From Opisthocomus hoazin (taxonomy: Eukaryota; Chordata; Aves; Opisthocomiformes; Opisthocomidae): a stretch of 64,000 bases of DNA. Of the stretch, positions 51,298 through 62,364 are shown piece after piece. Under the pieces are notes generated by a model that was given only the letters and a program-made list of their open reading frames with translations, did no database searches and had not been told where the DNA came from. Positions within the stretch are counted from its first letter, which is position 1. Each line of letters opens with the position of its first letter. The stretch lies in the NCBI RefSeq assembly GCF_030867145.1, contig NC_134414.1:75630504-75694503 (forward strand), given 5' to 3'. The position numbers were made by a program, and so were the translations under genes.

Positions 51298-54200
51298 CTT
51301 GAGTAAAACATTAGGGTATTATTCAAGCTCAAAATAACCTGATGTCAGACAGATGCTTTGCCTGCCTTTGAATACTTTGTCTTCAGACAGCCAGGTTTTA
51401 CTCTTAGAATTATGAATGTAAAAATGGGCTGTATTGTTACCTTCAAAATTAAACATTTCCAGACTTGCATCACTAAAGCAGTGGAAGAGTTTGGCCGTGA
51501 ATCTCTTCTCTGCCTGCTCCCCAGCTCTCGATTTCTGAGCGAGTGTGCCTGAGTCTAAGCTCCACTTAGGAATGCAGAAACCTCTTTGAAAAGATACTCC
51601 AAGATTTGGAAACAAAATATTCTTCAAGAATCCTTGCAGCCCAACCACTACTGGCAAACCTCCGAGGCACAGTATTGCCCCTCCATCTCAAAGAGACTCC
51701 TATCCCTGGTTGCAGGTTCGAAGGCAGCTCCCCGCAGCACTGAGTGTCCCTGGCTGCAGAGCTCCCGTTGGATTTGGGCTGACCAGGAACATGGAGAACC
51801 CCGAGAGAGCAGGGAGCAGCTCAGATGCCATGGTCTGCTCAGCTCTCTCCACTTCCAGCACTCCCCTGAAGCATTGCATGGACTCCAAGTGGTTCATAGA
51901 GGGAGTGAGTGCTTATGAACAACAAAACATCCAAAGCAGCAGGAATCAAGCCACAGTAACATAAGGCTTTGTACAAGCTGATTAACCTTGCTTTTCTGGG
52001 AAAACTGCTGTTCCTACATAAGGTAAACCATGTTTTGTAAGGAACCTTATGGGTTAGTTTTACTGCGACAAAACCAGTGATTTCCGCAGAGCTGAAAGAA
52101 CTACCAGCAGCCATCAGATATCTGAGAAAATAATGCAGCTGAAGGGTTTTTTTTTCCTCACTAGAATAAAAGCTGAGTTTACCCTAACAAGTTAAGCTGG
52201 CCAAAGACTTTTCCAAGCCGAAAGGTTCCACTTGCGTCCGTATAGCCAAATTCTCTTCCCTACCCCAGCAAGAAGTGGTCACATCCAAACTGGCTGTGGG
52301 AGAAGATCTGGCCCACAGTCTGCCCGGGCACTGCTCAGGAGAAGGCTTGTGGGCATGGGCCAGGACTGAGAAGGAGCACACCAACATCGATGTGCTATGG
52401 ACAGTCCATACGGCCTCCTGACAGGGTGCCTGTTAGTTTGCAAGCATAGATGTAGCCAAGCTGTTTTACAGAGAAAGGGCTACACTTACCACATAAATGT
52501 TGTGGGTGTGAACCTCCTACTGCCTTCCTTGATGTGCTGCTACTGCAGCCGTGTTCATATAATTCTTCCCATTTGACACAAATACTGATACCAATACTAA
52601 GATAAAGTCTAGCAATGGCTCATCTAGTCACTATACCAGGAACTGTGTAGTCATATTGTGAATGAGAGGTACTTCTACTAGAAATGTAAGGAATTTTTCA
52701 GAATTTACAAGAATGAGAATGAGGAGGCAGACTAAGAAACCTGTAAATCCAATGGCTGTGCCTCCACACCTGAAGCTAGGTGAACTTCCATCCCATAGCT
52801 CTAGAAGCTAATGCCATGACTGCATTTCTGTGACCCTTTCAAAAGTAAAGGAAAAGAAAGATATTTTTATGAAATTTGAAATTATTTATTTAGAAGACTA
52901 TTTGTTTTTACCAAAAAGTATGTGAAGATCATAACTCTATTCATATCCTTTTTTAATTAAAAAAATCGTGTTCAAGTCTGCTGTCAGTTTTACAGAGTAA
53001 GGGGATTTTTTTGCCTTTCAAGATCTCAGAAATGTTTCCCACTCTGAAATCATGACATCCAGGAGGGAGATAATACCTGAATGAAACACTGAAAATTTTT
53101 AAGAGTTTGGAAATCTTCTTCCCTGGGTAACCAGATTATTCAGACTAACTCTTCCAAGTAGATTTGAAGTCAGCAGCTCCACACTTTTCATCAAAAATAT
53201 TATTATTTGACAACTCCCAGCTCAGGAACAGGTCTGCTTGGGAGGTATCACACTGTTCTTCTAAAGTTCTTCTTGCTCAAGAAAATGTTGAGTAGGTGTG
53301 CCATATGGCAAGTTCTGTGCTTTTGTGAATAAGGAATAAAGAAATTGATCAATATGCTCACTACTAACACACTCTGCTGATGCCATAACAACAAATTTGA
53401 TTTGTGAAAATTTTATTATTATTTTAGCAGTGAAGACATTTGTTTATAGGAAATCGACAAAGATCATCAACTGTTATGAAACTGGCAAATCATTATCAGT
53501 GGTAATGATTTTTGTAATTGTGTGACTATGACATGAAAAATGTTTATCATCAGGCCACCTACTAGCCTGTTCTATAGCAATGTTTGAAAATCACATGGAA
53601 AGATCAGAAGGACAAGAAGATCACGTGTGCAGCTCTTCACATTATTATCATCTTCTTCATTTATTTGGTATTGCCACGTTAATTCTGAATGGACAAAATA
53701 ATTTGAGTCCAATCATGTAAGACACATGGTGAGCCATTTTTGCTATGTTAATTGCAGTTCCTACTGCTCCACGAATTGTCTTTCTTCATTCAGATACCTA
53801 CATGGAGCTCTAATAGAAGATAGATGTATTGGTATGTGTTCAGAAGGTACTTACCATACACCTCTGACGACCTACACTCTCTTAGACTCTCAATCCCTCC
53901 CCTCTGGTATTACTTTCTGAGCACTTTTAAACAGCAAACATGTAAAACAAAGACTGATAGGGAAACATTTCCTGTTATTTGCACAGTGAAAGAATTTTTC
54001 CCACTTTTCTCCCCCAAATTCAATACCCTTGAAGTCTCAGTCTGGTGTTACTCATTTCTACAGCTGTGGCAGGTTGTAAATTCTGATATAATGTTTAAAG
54101 ACTAGAAAAAGGGATGGACAGCACTGTGTAGAGGAGCTCCGTTGCTACTCACTAGCATAGACAACCCAAGAGACATGAGGGTTAAAGGTCATATATTTAC

Positions 54201-54390
54201 TTAAGTAAGATGAAGGCATTCAGAGGTGGGATTTTGTCATTGTCATAGTAATAAACACACCTGTTCTTCTGAGGACAAAGGCTGTAAAAACAATCCCAGC
54301 TACAAAAATGTGTGGAAGATATTTGGCTACATGGTATATTTTTAACTTCTCGCTGAGGTAAGAGGACCAAAGACACCGTTTTCTACTTAC
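51298..54390 (-). other. SLC9A4 intron 1
   Basis: A 3.1 kb intron with donor GTAAGT and an acceptor ending CTCAAG. I saw no exon, CR1 copy or tandem repeat in it. The region 52.9-53.7 kb is AT-rich. The open frames near 51.3-52.1 kb, on both strands, are short and match nothing I know. Confidence 0.7.
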
Positions 54391-54652
54391 CTATTTTTGC
54401 AAGAGAGGCAAGGAGGATCCAGAGAGTAACTTCATAGGGAATTCGCACATAGTCATAGTCCACTGTGAAAACATGTATCCTTGTATCTTGTGAAGAGCCA
54501 ACAGCCCCGCCGTGATCATATTCATAGTGAGGCAAGGAACTCTTGCTCGGGTTGGGCTCGTCCGCGTAAGCAGCAGCAGAACAGCATACTAGACTCCACA
54601 GAGACAGCAACCAGTTTGAAAGCTTTGCATGTGCAAGCGCGGCAGAGTCCAT
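54391..54652 (-). CDS. SLC9A4: SLC9A4 exon 1: start codon, signal peptide, first TM segment
   Basis: Encodes residues 1-87 plus one base of codon 88. I chose the ATG at 54,652 because it is followed by a typical signal peptide (hydrophobic core [10 protein letters not shown], likely cut near AAAYA, about residue 30). An in-frame ATG 23 codons upstream would put a charged, Cys-rich stretch in front of it. Residues about 31-60 are a variable, acidic, poorly conserved extracellular segment. [12 protein letters not shown] and [12 protein letters not shown] are the family-conserved entry into the exchanger core. The donor is GTAAGT directly after ...AAAATAG (phase 1). Confidence 0.93.
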
Positions 54653-54784
54653 GTCTGGGGCTGTGACCGTTTTATTACAGACACAGCATCTAGTGCGTGC
54701 GTGAAGGTAAGCAACACTCACTCCTGTTGATGTGTACTGCTCATAGCCACGGCCGCTTCTTCCTCAGGGCTGCTTCATTTGCCT

Positions 54785-54804
54785 GTTATAAGTCATTTAA
54801 AAAG
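54785..54804 (-). promoter_or_regulatory. SLC9A4: Possible core promoter AT-rich boxes of SLC9A4
   Basis: On the minus strand a TTTTTAAAT run followed by TATAAC lies about 130-150 bp upstream of the chosen ATG. This would suit a TATA-like promoter with a short 5' UTR. It rests on motif and distance only; such AT runs are common by chance. Confidence 0.2.
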
Positions 54805-57140
54805 CCCTGATGTGCCTGTCCTGTTCCTTGTGTTACAGACGGACCCGGAGTTTGTGTGAAGATACCGGTTCTGCAGGTTCCTCCGACCCAGACAAGCCTT
54901 GGTCACAGTATCACCCTGTTAAGGAATAAAAAGCCCTTTCCAACTACATTATTTATCCAGCCATTCTGACTTCCCACAGTCAAAAAGAAAAATAAGCTGC
55001 AATGCACACCATTCAGGCAGCAAGTGCAGCACAAACAAATAGCATCAGCTGGGAGAGATGGTGGCACCCTGGGCAGGCAGGAGAACCTGCTCCGCACCTT
55101 CCTCTCCTGCCCTTACTCCCCGTCTGCCTCCCCAGCACAACCGGCACCTCAGGCACCACACTTGGCACTGCTCACTGGTCCTGTCTCACCTGGTAATGAA
55201 ATGACTTGGTGTGTAAATAAATGGACTCTGCAGGGCTTACCGTAGGGACATCTGGTGGAGGACCATGCAAGTGACGTTCTTGTTTAGAAATGTGTTCTCT
55301 CTCGTAAATGCACGTATGTGACCTAGCACATTGTAACAATAGAAAAAGGAAGGTCTGACTCGCATGACATGCCCAAAACTGGATCTTGAGTCGTCTTGTA
55401 TCTGACATTTGTGTTATTCATGCCTGCAAAGCATTTACTGGACAACCACATTATGCTACTCCAACACAACATTCACCCTTATGGAACATTTTTTTAAAAT
55501 GTCATCCTCTTTTCTCCTCTGCAAAAACTACCAAGTTTAGTGTTAGGATAAGAAAGTGTGCAAACACAGCAGTGTTGATTAGAAGCTGCTAAAGCCTGTA
55601 TTACACACATTAGAAGTGAGTAAATTTAATTTACTGACAAATTCTTCAAATTGCCCACTGATTTGGTTATGTTGGAAAACAGTGCAGACTAGTGAGAACA
55701 GAGATGTACCCCAGGACAACTAGCGCTGAGGACCCCACATCCACACTGCATGTGTTTGGCAGGTCAGCTGATCCCACAGACTCAAGATCCCTTCATGGGT
55801 TGACAATATCTTCCAGTTGACTTTCTGTGGAAAAGGAACCAGTGTGTACACCTGTGATGCTCTGTAGCGCAAAGCGAAAGGCAACAGGTGGTGACAACTG
55901 GGAAATTTGCTTCAAAAGCTTCTCATGATCTGAAATAAATCCCCAGTGCAGGTGCAACTGCAGTGTCAAAATTTTCTGTGGTACAGCCAGTGATGTTGTC
56001 TGATGTTCTGTTTCTATATGAGGCACTATATTCTGGTTCTGCCCCACAGCACCACCACCAGTGCCCCCACTGAAGGCTTTGAACTCAATACAAAGTTAGT
56101 TAGATAATGCTCAGGGTGCTTGCAAAAGAGCTGTTCTTTTTTCAGTGTACTCGTTCTGTTAACAGCAGTATTTCTTGAAGTCCTTTTCCAACAAGGAATC
56201 TGGCAGATGAGCTATTCAATGAGTATTATAAAACAAGGATCTGTTAACTTGAAGGCCAAATGAAGTCATCAGAACATCAGATCAGTGGCTCTTCTACTCT
56301 GATTTTCTCAACACTAACCATTGCATTTCACTTAGCTACAGCCATACACACACAGACTGCAAGATGCCTTGAGAGTAAATAATATGAACCCTGGAGAGTT
56401 AGCAGCTAGAGGACTGCAAGGGGAAGACTTCAGAGTCCCTGGAAGTCTACTAGGTGTGACAACTAGGATTTTGATTTACAACTGCAACACACCCATAATA
56501 CCAACAGGTTCAGTGCGACCCACGAGTGACCAGCACCAGACAGGATCAGCAGTGTGCAGATGTGTCTGAGTGCGAAATATTTCACAGCTGGTAGGAAATA
56601 GGCTTCCACCTATTGCAGGAGGGATGCAGATGCCTGGGATCAGCCCTGACACAGGGATCCTTCTTTTCTCAACCCCTTTGGTGTACCCAGTTGTAGCAGT
56701 CTCCCACGGTACTGCCTTGGTGCTCCCACAGGAGAAAGTAACTCATTTAAAGAGTTTGGACTTGTCCCACTGGACTGTACAGGAAAATTAAACTGCAAGC
56801 TTACTCTGGAGTTCCCTTTTTTAATCTTTTTTCTAGAAAACAATCATAAAAATATTCTAGAAGAAATACAGTCTCAACATCACAGCAAAAGAATATAATA
56901 AATAATAATAATAAAAAAATAGTAATTTGTGAAATATAGCTCACATTCACAGTTGTGTGCAGTGTCACTTAGTTTTACTGCGAGGCTGCAGCACTGTCAC
57001 ACTGCAATCCTTCTCACTGTTGTGGAGTAAGCTATCGCTGACTGCAGTGACAGTCCACAGTGGTCAGCCGATGTAGAAAAGGTCTTCTACAATCACGTCA
57101 CCATTCCGGAGCCTGCTGTCATCCATCTGTGAAATTTCTG
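54805..57140. other. IL18RAP - SLC9A4 intergenic region
   Basis: About 2.4 kb holding the IL18RAP 3' UTR and the SLC9A4 upstream region. No CR1 copy. An AAT-type run lies at about 56.89-56.92 kb. The stretch 55.0-55.2 kb is GC-richer. Short frames on both strands match nothing. Confidence 0.6.
56818..56823 (-). terminator. IL18RAP: Possible ATTAAA poly(A) signal of IL18RAP
   Basis: An ATTAAA on the minus strand about 320 bp after the stop, in an A/T-rich stretch. I saw no AATAAA on the minus strand in the IL18RAP-SLC9A4 gap before it. Weak, motif only. Confidence 0.2.
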
Positions 57141-57514
57141 CTATCGATATACTAGGCTGAATAACCTTTGGAAAAAGCCCTTTAGGCTGCAATTTCCCAA
57201 TATCCTAGTAGTTTTCACTGGCATGTGGTAACGCATATATTTCCAAAACTTCTTGTTTGGAGCAGCAGAAACAGAAGACTTCCAGGTAAGGACTGGTAAA
57301 ATCCGAAGAGCTTTCCTCACTACTGGAGGCAAAGTCTCTGGCTCTTGAAAAGCCTGGAACTTTATTAATACCAGTTTGATTTTTTTGTCTTCCAATGCAC
57401 AGTTCACCGCTGCCTGCAGTTCAAAGATGCTTGGTCCGCTCACGTAGGCTGGACTCAAAATAATTATTGCTCGTCTGCTATGTTTAATAGCTGTAACAAC
57501 TTCATCTGTGTATG
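57141..57514 (-). CDS. IL18RAP: IL18RAP last coding exon: TIR box 3 and C-terminus
   Basis: A 374-nt exon with acceptor TTCTCCAG, ending in TAG at 57,143-57,141. It reads AYTDEVVTAIKHSRRAIIIL, SPAYVSGPSIFELQAAVN, LVLIKFQAFQEPETLPPVV, RILPVLTWKSS and FWKYMRYHMPVK, followed by a 23-residue tail ending SLVYR. In the human protein, from memory, the tail after the same MPVK is longer and Ser/Thr-rich; here it is basic and hydrophobic. Confidence 0.95.
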
Positions 57515-58178
57515 CTGGAGAAGAAATGACAATCATTACTATATTCTATAATGGACTTTTAATCTTATCAGTTCCTTTATCAACAACTAAAACCCAGAAG
57601 TAAGGAAAACCAATAATTGGGATGCTGAGCAATCACATAATGCCTAGAAATGTGTTTGCTATCAGAGGGTACCGCAGCTGTTCTTGCGCAGCCTAGAGAA
57701 CACAACTTCCTGCTCAGGAGGTGGAGGGCACAGCTGAGACCTCAACACATGTTGTTTCTGTTCAAACAGCGCCTCAAGGGACACTTGGACTTCTTGTTGT
57801 CTCTCCCAGGGATGGGTACTGAGGGTTTTCTAATTATTGCAGGCAGCACTGACTAAAGTTGCTCAGAAAGTAACTACTGAAATATTTGGGGTCTTCTTTT
57901 CAGAGAAGGTCGCTTTTTCAGGGAATGGAGTCTGTTTGCAAAGAAATTCTTGGACAAGAAGTTTTGTCTCAGCCTAGTAGTTCCCAGTGACCACACTCTA
58001 ACATATTTATGCCTCAGGTGCAGAGGACAGATGTAAAGATCAAAACACGGTGAGATATGGGCAGAAACTCCAGTACCAAAATACATTATTTGCTGATCTG
58101 GTGCATAAGGTGTTTTTGGAACGTGAAAAACAAGCTTATAAAGAACTGAAGATTTTCTGCCATCCACATGGACCTTAC
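57515..58178 (-). other. IL18RAP last coding intron
   Basis: A 664 bp intron between the two TIR exons. Its middle (about 57.64-57.86 kb) is GC-richer and reads like an old insert, with a plus-strand motif CAAGGGACACTTGGACTTC; I do not recognise it. It has no CR1 tail. Confidence 0.55.
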
Positions 58179-58349
58179 CTCCTCCTGGAAGAATATCTCT
58201 TTCAAGAATGCATAACTTGTATCCATATTTATTTTCCAGCATATCTGGAAGAAGCTCCAGGGCGAATCTTTCCTCACTAATTAGAGTAGAGTCAATTTCA
58301 GAAGAGTCTAATTTTGCATAGGACACAAACGCATCAAATTCTTTACCAT
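58179..58349 (-). CDS. IL18RAP: IL18RAP penultimate coding exon: TIR boxes 1 and 2
   Basis: A 171-nt exon with acceptor TTATTTTAG and donor GTAAGG. It reads [15 protein letters not shown] (box 1, start of the TIR beta-A strand), a variable Ser/Glu loop, [19 protein letters not shown] and the BB-loop [10 protein letters not shown]. It starts with two bases of a split Asp codon, so the preceding exon must end in phase 1. A (TAAA)n-like stretch sits just before the acceptor and forms its pyrimidine tract on the minus strand. Confidence 0.93.
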
Positions 58350-60403
58350 CTAAAATAAATAAATAAATAACACTGTATACATTAACAAGTCTGTCTGAAG
58401 CATTCAGCTTCTTTCTTTAATACTCAGTTTCCATTTATATCTATTTAAGTAGGTGCAACACAAACCTAAAATTGTCACCTGTTCATGAAGTACAGCCATC
58501 CAGTTACACAAAGCCAACCCTTACGCCTCACTGCCTTGCAAATTTTGTAGACATACACTACCAAAGCAAACGAGGAAGCTTCAGATGACTAGTGCAAGGA
58601 AGTTCAAATCAGGCATTTTTCTGCATTTTCACAAACATGGTCCAGTTTTCACCAGTGGAAGATCTGGTCCCTTCCAGGCAAAATCCCTATTGTGGGGAAT
58701 GATTCCCAGTCTTTTCTCTCATTTGGCCCAATGCTGATTCCAAAAATACTCATCAACACACAACCTACTTTGAAAATACAATGAATTTTAAAGGAAAAAT
58801 GTTCTTAGATATCAGTTGCTTGCCAAAGATGTGCTGTTTTCATACCCTGTTATGTCAGTATTCAGACAGACCGGTGCAAGTAGCAAAGTCCAAGTCTGAT
58901 CCAAATATAATCTCAGATGCTGAGTACTGACCAGTTCCTGAACTTTGTTTCAGTCTCATTAAAACAATATGTTTGTGAGGTGCAGGTGTAAAATATATAA
59001 AGAACCTTTCTCAGTTTTGAAACACCCTGGTACCAATGACCTGACTTAGGCCCGTTCTTGACTACAAGAAAATCTTATCTATTTGCTAAACGAAATTTGA
59101 AATACACTTGTGGGAGGAGGAAGGAAAACAAAAGGAATTGCTGGTGAAAGCAAAAAGGCACAGTGGACTCAGTCTGCTTCCTCATATGTAGTTGCTTGGT
59201 GCCATTTGAGCTGTCCTAAGGTTGATGGGACTGCCAAATTTGACATGGGAACTACTGGAGACTCCAGTCTTTTGGAATAGCAGGACACCCTCAGGCAGTG
59301 AAGTGACATCAGACACCTATGTTCTGTCAGTTGAGTTGTGACACATGTCAATAAAGTATTAGAAACCAGAAAGAAATTCAGCTGTTTAGTGTAGAGTCCT
59401 ACTGCAGGATGATGCTGCAGGGCAAGCCGAGAACCTCTCTAGGTTTCACTATATTGACTACATCTTCACTGCACGGGAATTGAGACAGCTACCTCCAGCA
59501 CAGACACCTAAGCAATGGTGTTGAGTATCACCCCGTGCCCCAGTGTCAACCTCCTTATTTCTATCCCTATAGGTAAGATTAGGATCACAAACCTGAGCTA
59601 GGTCCATCAGGTTCCCACAGGTTCTAGAAGAGCCCATATGGATTCCAGGGAGCAAAGGAAATACACATGGAAAACTAACGACATGCATGAGCAAGTGTTG
59701 AACAGCTACATTCAGAACCAACATGTAGCAGAAAGTATGTCATTAAAACAAAACAGAGGTGTGCAGATTAGGTTTAGAGGCCAAGGATATGATTAGACAA
59801 CACATCTCCACTCCTCCCCTCTGCTCTTGACCACACACTTCCACCACTTCCTTCTACTGGTGCTGAAGCTCTTGTGGTAACAGAGGAAGATGATTCACTT
59901 CGCTAGCTAGGCACTGTCTTTTACTGAGTTATTTTTCTGCCAACTTAGGCCCACAAGACTGAATCACCAACAGCAGGCACGCAAGACCAGTGTGGGAATT
60001 ACAGGTGCGGCAGAGGGTCACTAGTCTGGTTTAGTTGAACTTCAATTCAGCTGAATCGAAGCTCCTTTGAAAAGAGTTTTTAAATGACAATAAGTTGCAT
60101 TACAAGCCAGATCTTCCTCACTTCACCCACAGAGGTCACTGCAATCTTATTAGACAACGACCATTAATAAATACATTACCATTTTCCTTTATACTATTAC
60201 TATTACAATAGCTGGTTAAAAGAAAACACTTTCCTAGCAGTACTATGATTTTTTTTTTTCCCCAGAAGTGTACATAACTTTTGGCACAGATATTTAAGAT
60301 GCCCAAAGGGTAGGGAATGAAGTATAACTGAGCTAAGCAAAGTGACTGCGTATGCAGTCTACAAATGTTAGCATCACATCTTCTGCATTGTTTCTTTCTC
60401 TTT
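58350..60403. other. Upstream IL18RAP intron, unassigned
   Basis: Presumed IL18RAP intron. A TAAA/ATAA run abuts the exon at 58.35-58.37 kb. I searched the minus strand for the transmembrane and last Ig exons and found none. Frames at 59.46-59.72 and 60.14-60.45 kb lack homology. Confidence 0.5.
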
Positions 60404-62302
60404 ATCACAGAATCACAGAATGGTAGAGTTTGGAAGGGACCTCTGTGGGTCATCTAGTCCAACCCTCCTGCCGAAGCAGGGTCACCTACAATAGGCTGTA
60501 GAGGACCTTGTCCAGGCGGGTCTTGAATATCTCCAGAGAGGGAGACTCCACAACCTCCCTGGGCAGCCTGTTCCAGTGCTCCGTCACCCTCAGAGGGAAG
60601 AAGTTCTTCCTCATGTTCAGATGGAACTTCCTGTGCTTCAGTTTGTGCCCATTGCCCCTTGTCCTGTCGCTGGGCACTACTGAAAAGAACTTGGCCCCAT
60701 CCTCCTGACACCCACCCTTCAGATATTTATAAGCATTTATTAGGTCCCCTTGCAGCCTTTTCTTCTTCAGGCTGAACAAGCCCAGCTCCCTCAGCCTCTC
60801 CTCATAGGAGAGATGCTCCAGTCTCCTCATAATCCTTGTAGCCCTCCGCTGGACTCTCTTCAGTAGCTTCTCACCTTTCTTGAACTGGAGAGCCCAGAAC
60901 TGGACAGAGTACTCCAGATGAGGCCTCACTAGGGCAGTGTAGAGGGGAAGGAGAACCTCCCTCGACCTGCTGGCCACACTTCTCCTAATGCACCCCAGAA
61001 TGCCATTGGCCTTCTTGGCAGCCAGGGCACACTGCTGGCTCATGGTTAACCTGTCGTCCATCAGGACACCCAGGTCCCTCTCCACAGAGCTGCTCTCCAG
61101 CAGGTCCACCCCAAGCCTGTACTGATGCATGGGGTTGGTCCTCCCCAGGTGCAGGACCCTGCATTTGCCTTTGTTGAACCTCATCAGGTTCCTCTCTGCC
61201 CAGATTTCCAGCCTGTCCAGGTCAACGCTGAATGGCAGCACAGCCTTCCGGTGTGTCTATCACACCTCCCAGTTTGGTGTCATCAGCAAACTTGCTGAGG
61301 GTACATTCTAACTCTTCTTTCAGGTCATTGATGAAGAAGTTAAACAAGAGTGGGCCCAGTACTGACCCCTGGGGGACACCACTAGTTACCAGCCTCCAAC
61401 TAGACTCAGCGCCGCTGATGACAACCTTCTGAGTTCCGCCATTCAGCCAGTTCTCAATCCACTTCACCGACCACTCATCCAGCCCATACTTCCTGAGCTT
61501 CCCTAGGAGGATATTATGGGATACTGTGTCGAAAGCCTTGCTGAAGTCTAGGTAGACAACATCCACGGCTCTCCCTTCATCTACCCAGCCAGTCATGCCA
61601 TTGTAGAAAGCTATCAGATTGGTCAGGCATGATTTCCCCTTGGTGAATCCATGCTGACTACTCCTGATAACCTTCTTTTCCTCCACTTGCTTGATAATGG
61701 CCTCCAGGATAAGTTCCTCCATCACCTTTCCCGGGATGGAGGTGAGGCTGACCAACCTGTAGTTCCCTGGGTCCTCTTTCTTGCCCTTTTTGAAGATTGG
61801 AATGACATTGGCCTTTCTCCAGTCCTCAGGCACCTCTCCTGTCCTCCAGGACCTCTCAAAGATGATGGAGAGTGGCTCAGCAATGACATCCGCCAGCTCC
61901 CTTAGCACTCGTGGGTGCATTCCATCGGGGCCCATGGATTTGTGGGCGTTCAGATTACTTAAGCGATCCCTCACACAGTCCTCCTTGACCAAGGGAAAGT
62001 CATCCTCTCTGTAGGCTTCCTCTCTTACCTCCGGGGCCTGGGATTCCTGAGGGCCTGCCTTGGCACTGAAGACTGAAGCAAAGAAGGCATTAAGTAGCTC
62101 TGCCTTCTCTGCATCCTCTGTCACCAGGACACCCGCCTCATTCAGCAGCGGCCCCACATTGTCCCTAGCCTTCCTTTTGCTGCTGATGTAGTTGAAGAAG
62201 CCCTTCTTGTTGTTTTTGACATCCCTTGCCAGCTTCAATTCCAGGTGGGCCTTGACCTTCCTTGTCGCATCCCTGCACGCTCTGACCACATCCCTGGTCT
62301 TT
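60404..62302 (-). mobile_element. Large CR1 LINE copy with near-open RT, minus orientation
   Basis: About 1.9 kb, 5'-truncated inside ORF2 so the endonuclease is missing. The first open frame (62,316-61,222) runs from [14 protein letters not shown] through the RT blocks [59 protein letters not shown] and the catalytic FADDTK. The second (61,241-60,486) continues [20 protein letters not shown] to the ORF2 C-terminus [13 protein letters not shown]. One frame change near 61,225-61,241 separates them. The 3' end shows the tail TCACAGAATCACAGAAT on the plus strand. It lacks endonuclease and 5' UTR, so it cannot move on its own. It presumably lies in an IL18RAP intron, in the gene's orientation. 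Confidence 0.97.
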
Positions 62303-62364
62303 ATGGAAGAAGGCAAAATTTTTAAGAGACATATGTGAATTGGCTAAGGAGGAAGCCTAACGGT

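Larger units (their letters stand above)
19263..54652 (-). other. SLC9A4: SLC9A4 (NHE4) gene, complete coding span, 12 exons
   Basis: This is the whole coding span of the plasma-membrane Na+/H+ exchanger NHE4, which exchanges extracellular Na+ for intracellular H+; in mammals it is known mainly from stomach and kidney basolateral membranes. The twelve exons are 262, 464, 260, 218, 203, 87, 71, 162, 91, 132, 88 and 302 nt and total 2,340 nt, giving 779 aa plus stop; human NHE4 is about 798 aa. Every donor is GT, every acceptor AG, and all phases match. NHE4 rather than NHE2 is indicated by [12 protein letters not shown] near the N-terminus, [19 protein letters not shown] and NDGITVV in the transporter core, and AGT..RYLS in the tail. 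The order is signal peptide, 12-helix exchanger core to about residue 470, CHP-binding region about 490-525, then a regulatory tail. The gene lies head-to-tail behind IL18RAP, as in mammals. I see these exons directly; function is by family. Confidence 0.96.
57141..58349 (-). other. IL18RAP: IL18RAP 3' part, TIR-domain exons
   Basis: The last two coding exons of the IL-18 receptor accessory protein (IL-18R beta), a type I membrane receptor that joins IL-18 and IL18R1 and signals through MyD88 to NF-kB. Joined in frame (exon phase 1, GGA|G + CA) they give a complete TIR domain: box 1 FDAFVSYAK, box 2 region [11 protein letters not shown], and box 3 FWKYMRYHMP. GPSIFELQAAVN and LIKFQAFQEPE..LP separate it from IL18R1, IL1RL1 and IL1R1. 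Immunoglobulin and membrane-spanning exons should lie further right; I could not find them before 64,000. The 3' end is about 2.5 kb from the SLC9A4 start codon. Confidence 0.93.

Noticed and set aside
19263-54652. Reading the exchanger as SLC9A2 (NHE2)
   Set aside because: Exon 8 resembles NHE2, but exons 1, 2, 10 and 11 carry NHE4-type wording ([30 protein letters not shown]), and the gene directly follows IL18RAP.
54653-54721. Upstream in-frame ATG of SLC9A4
   Set aside because: It would place a charged, Cys-rich 23-residue stretch before a good signal peptide; the second ATG fits the family better.
60454-60711. Frames on both strands inside the CR1 3' region (also 61,129-62,014 plus)
   Set aside because: Shadows of the CR1 ORF2 reading frame, not host genes.
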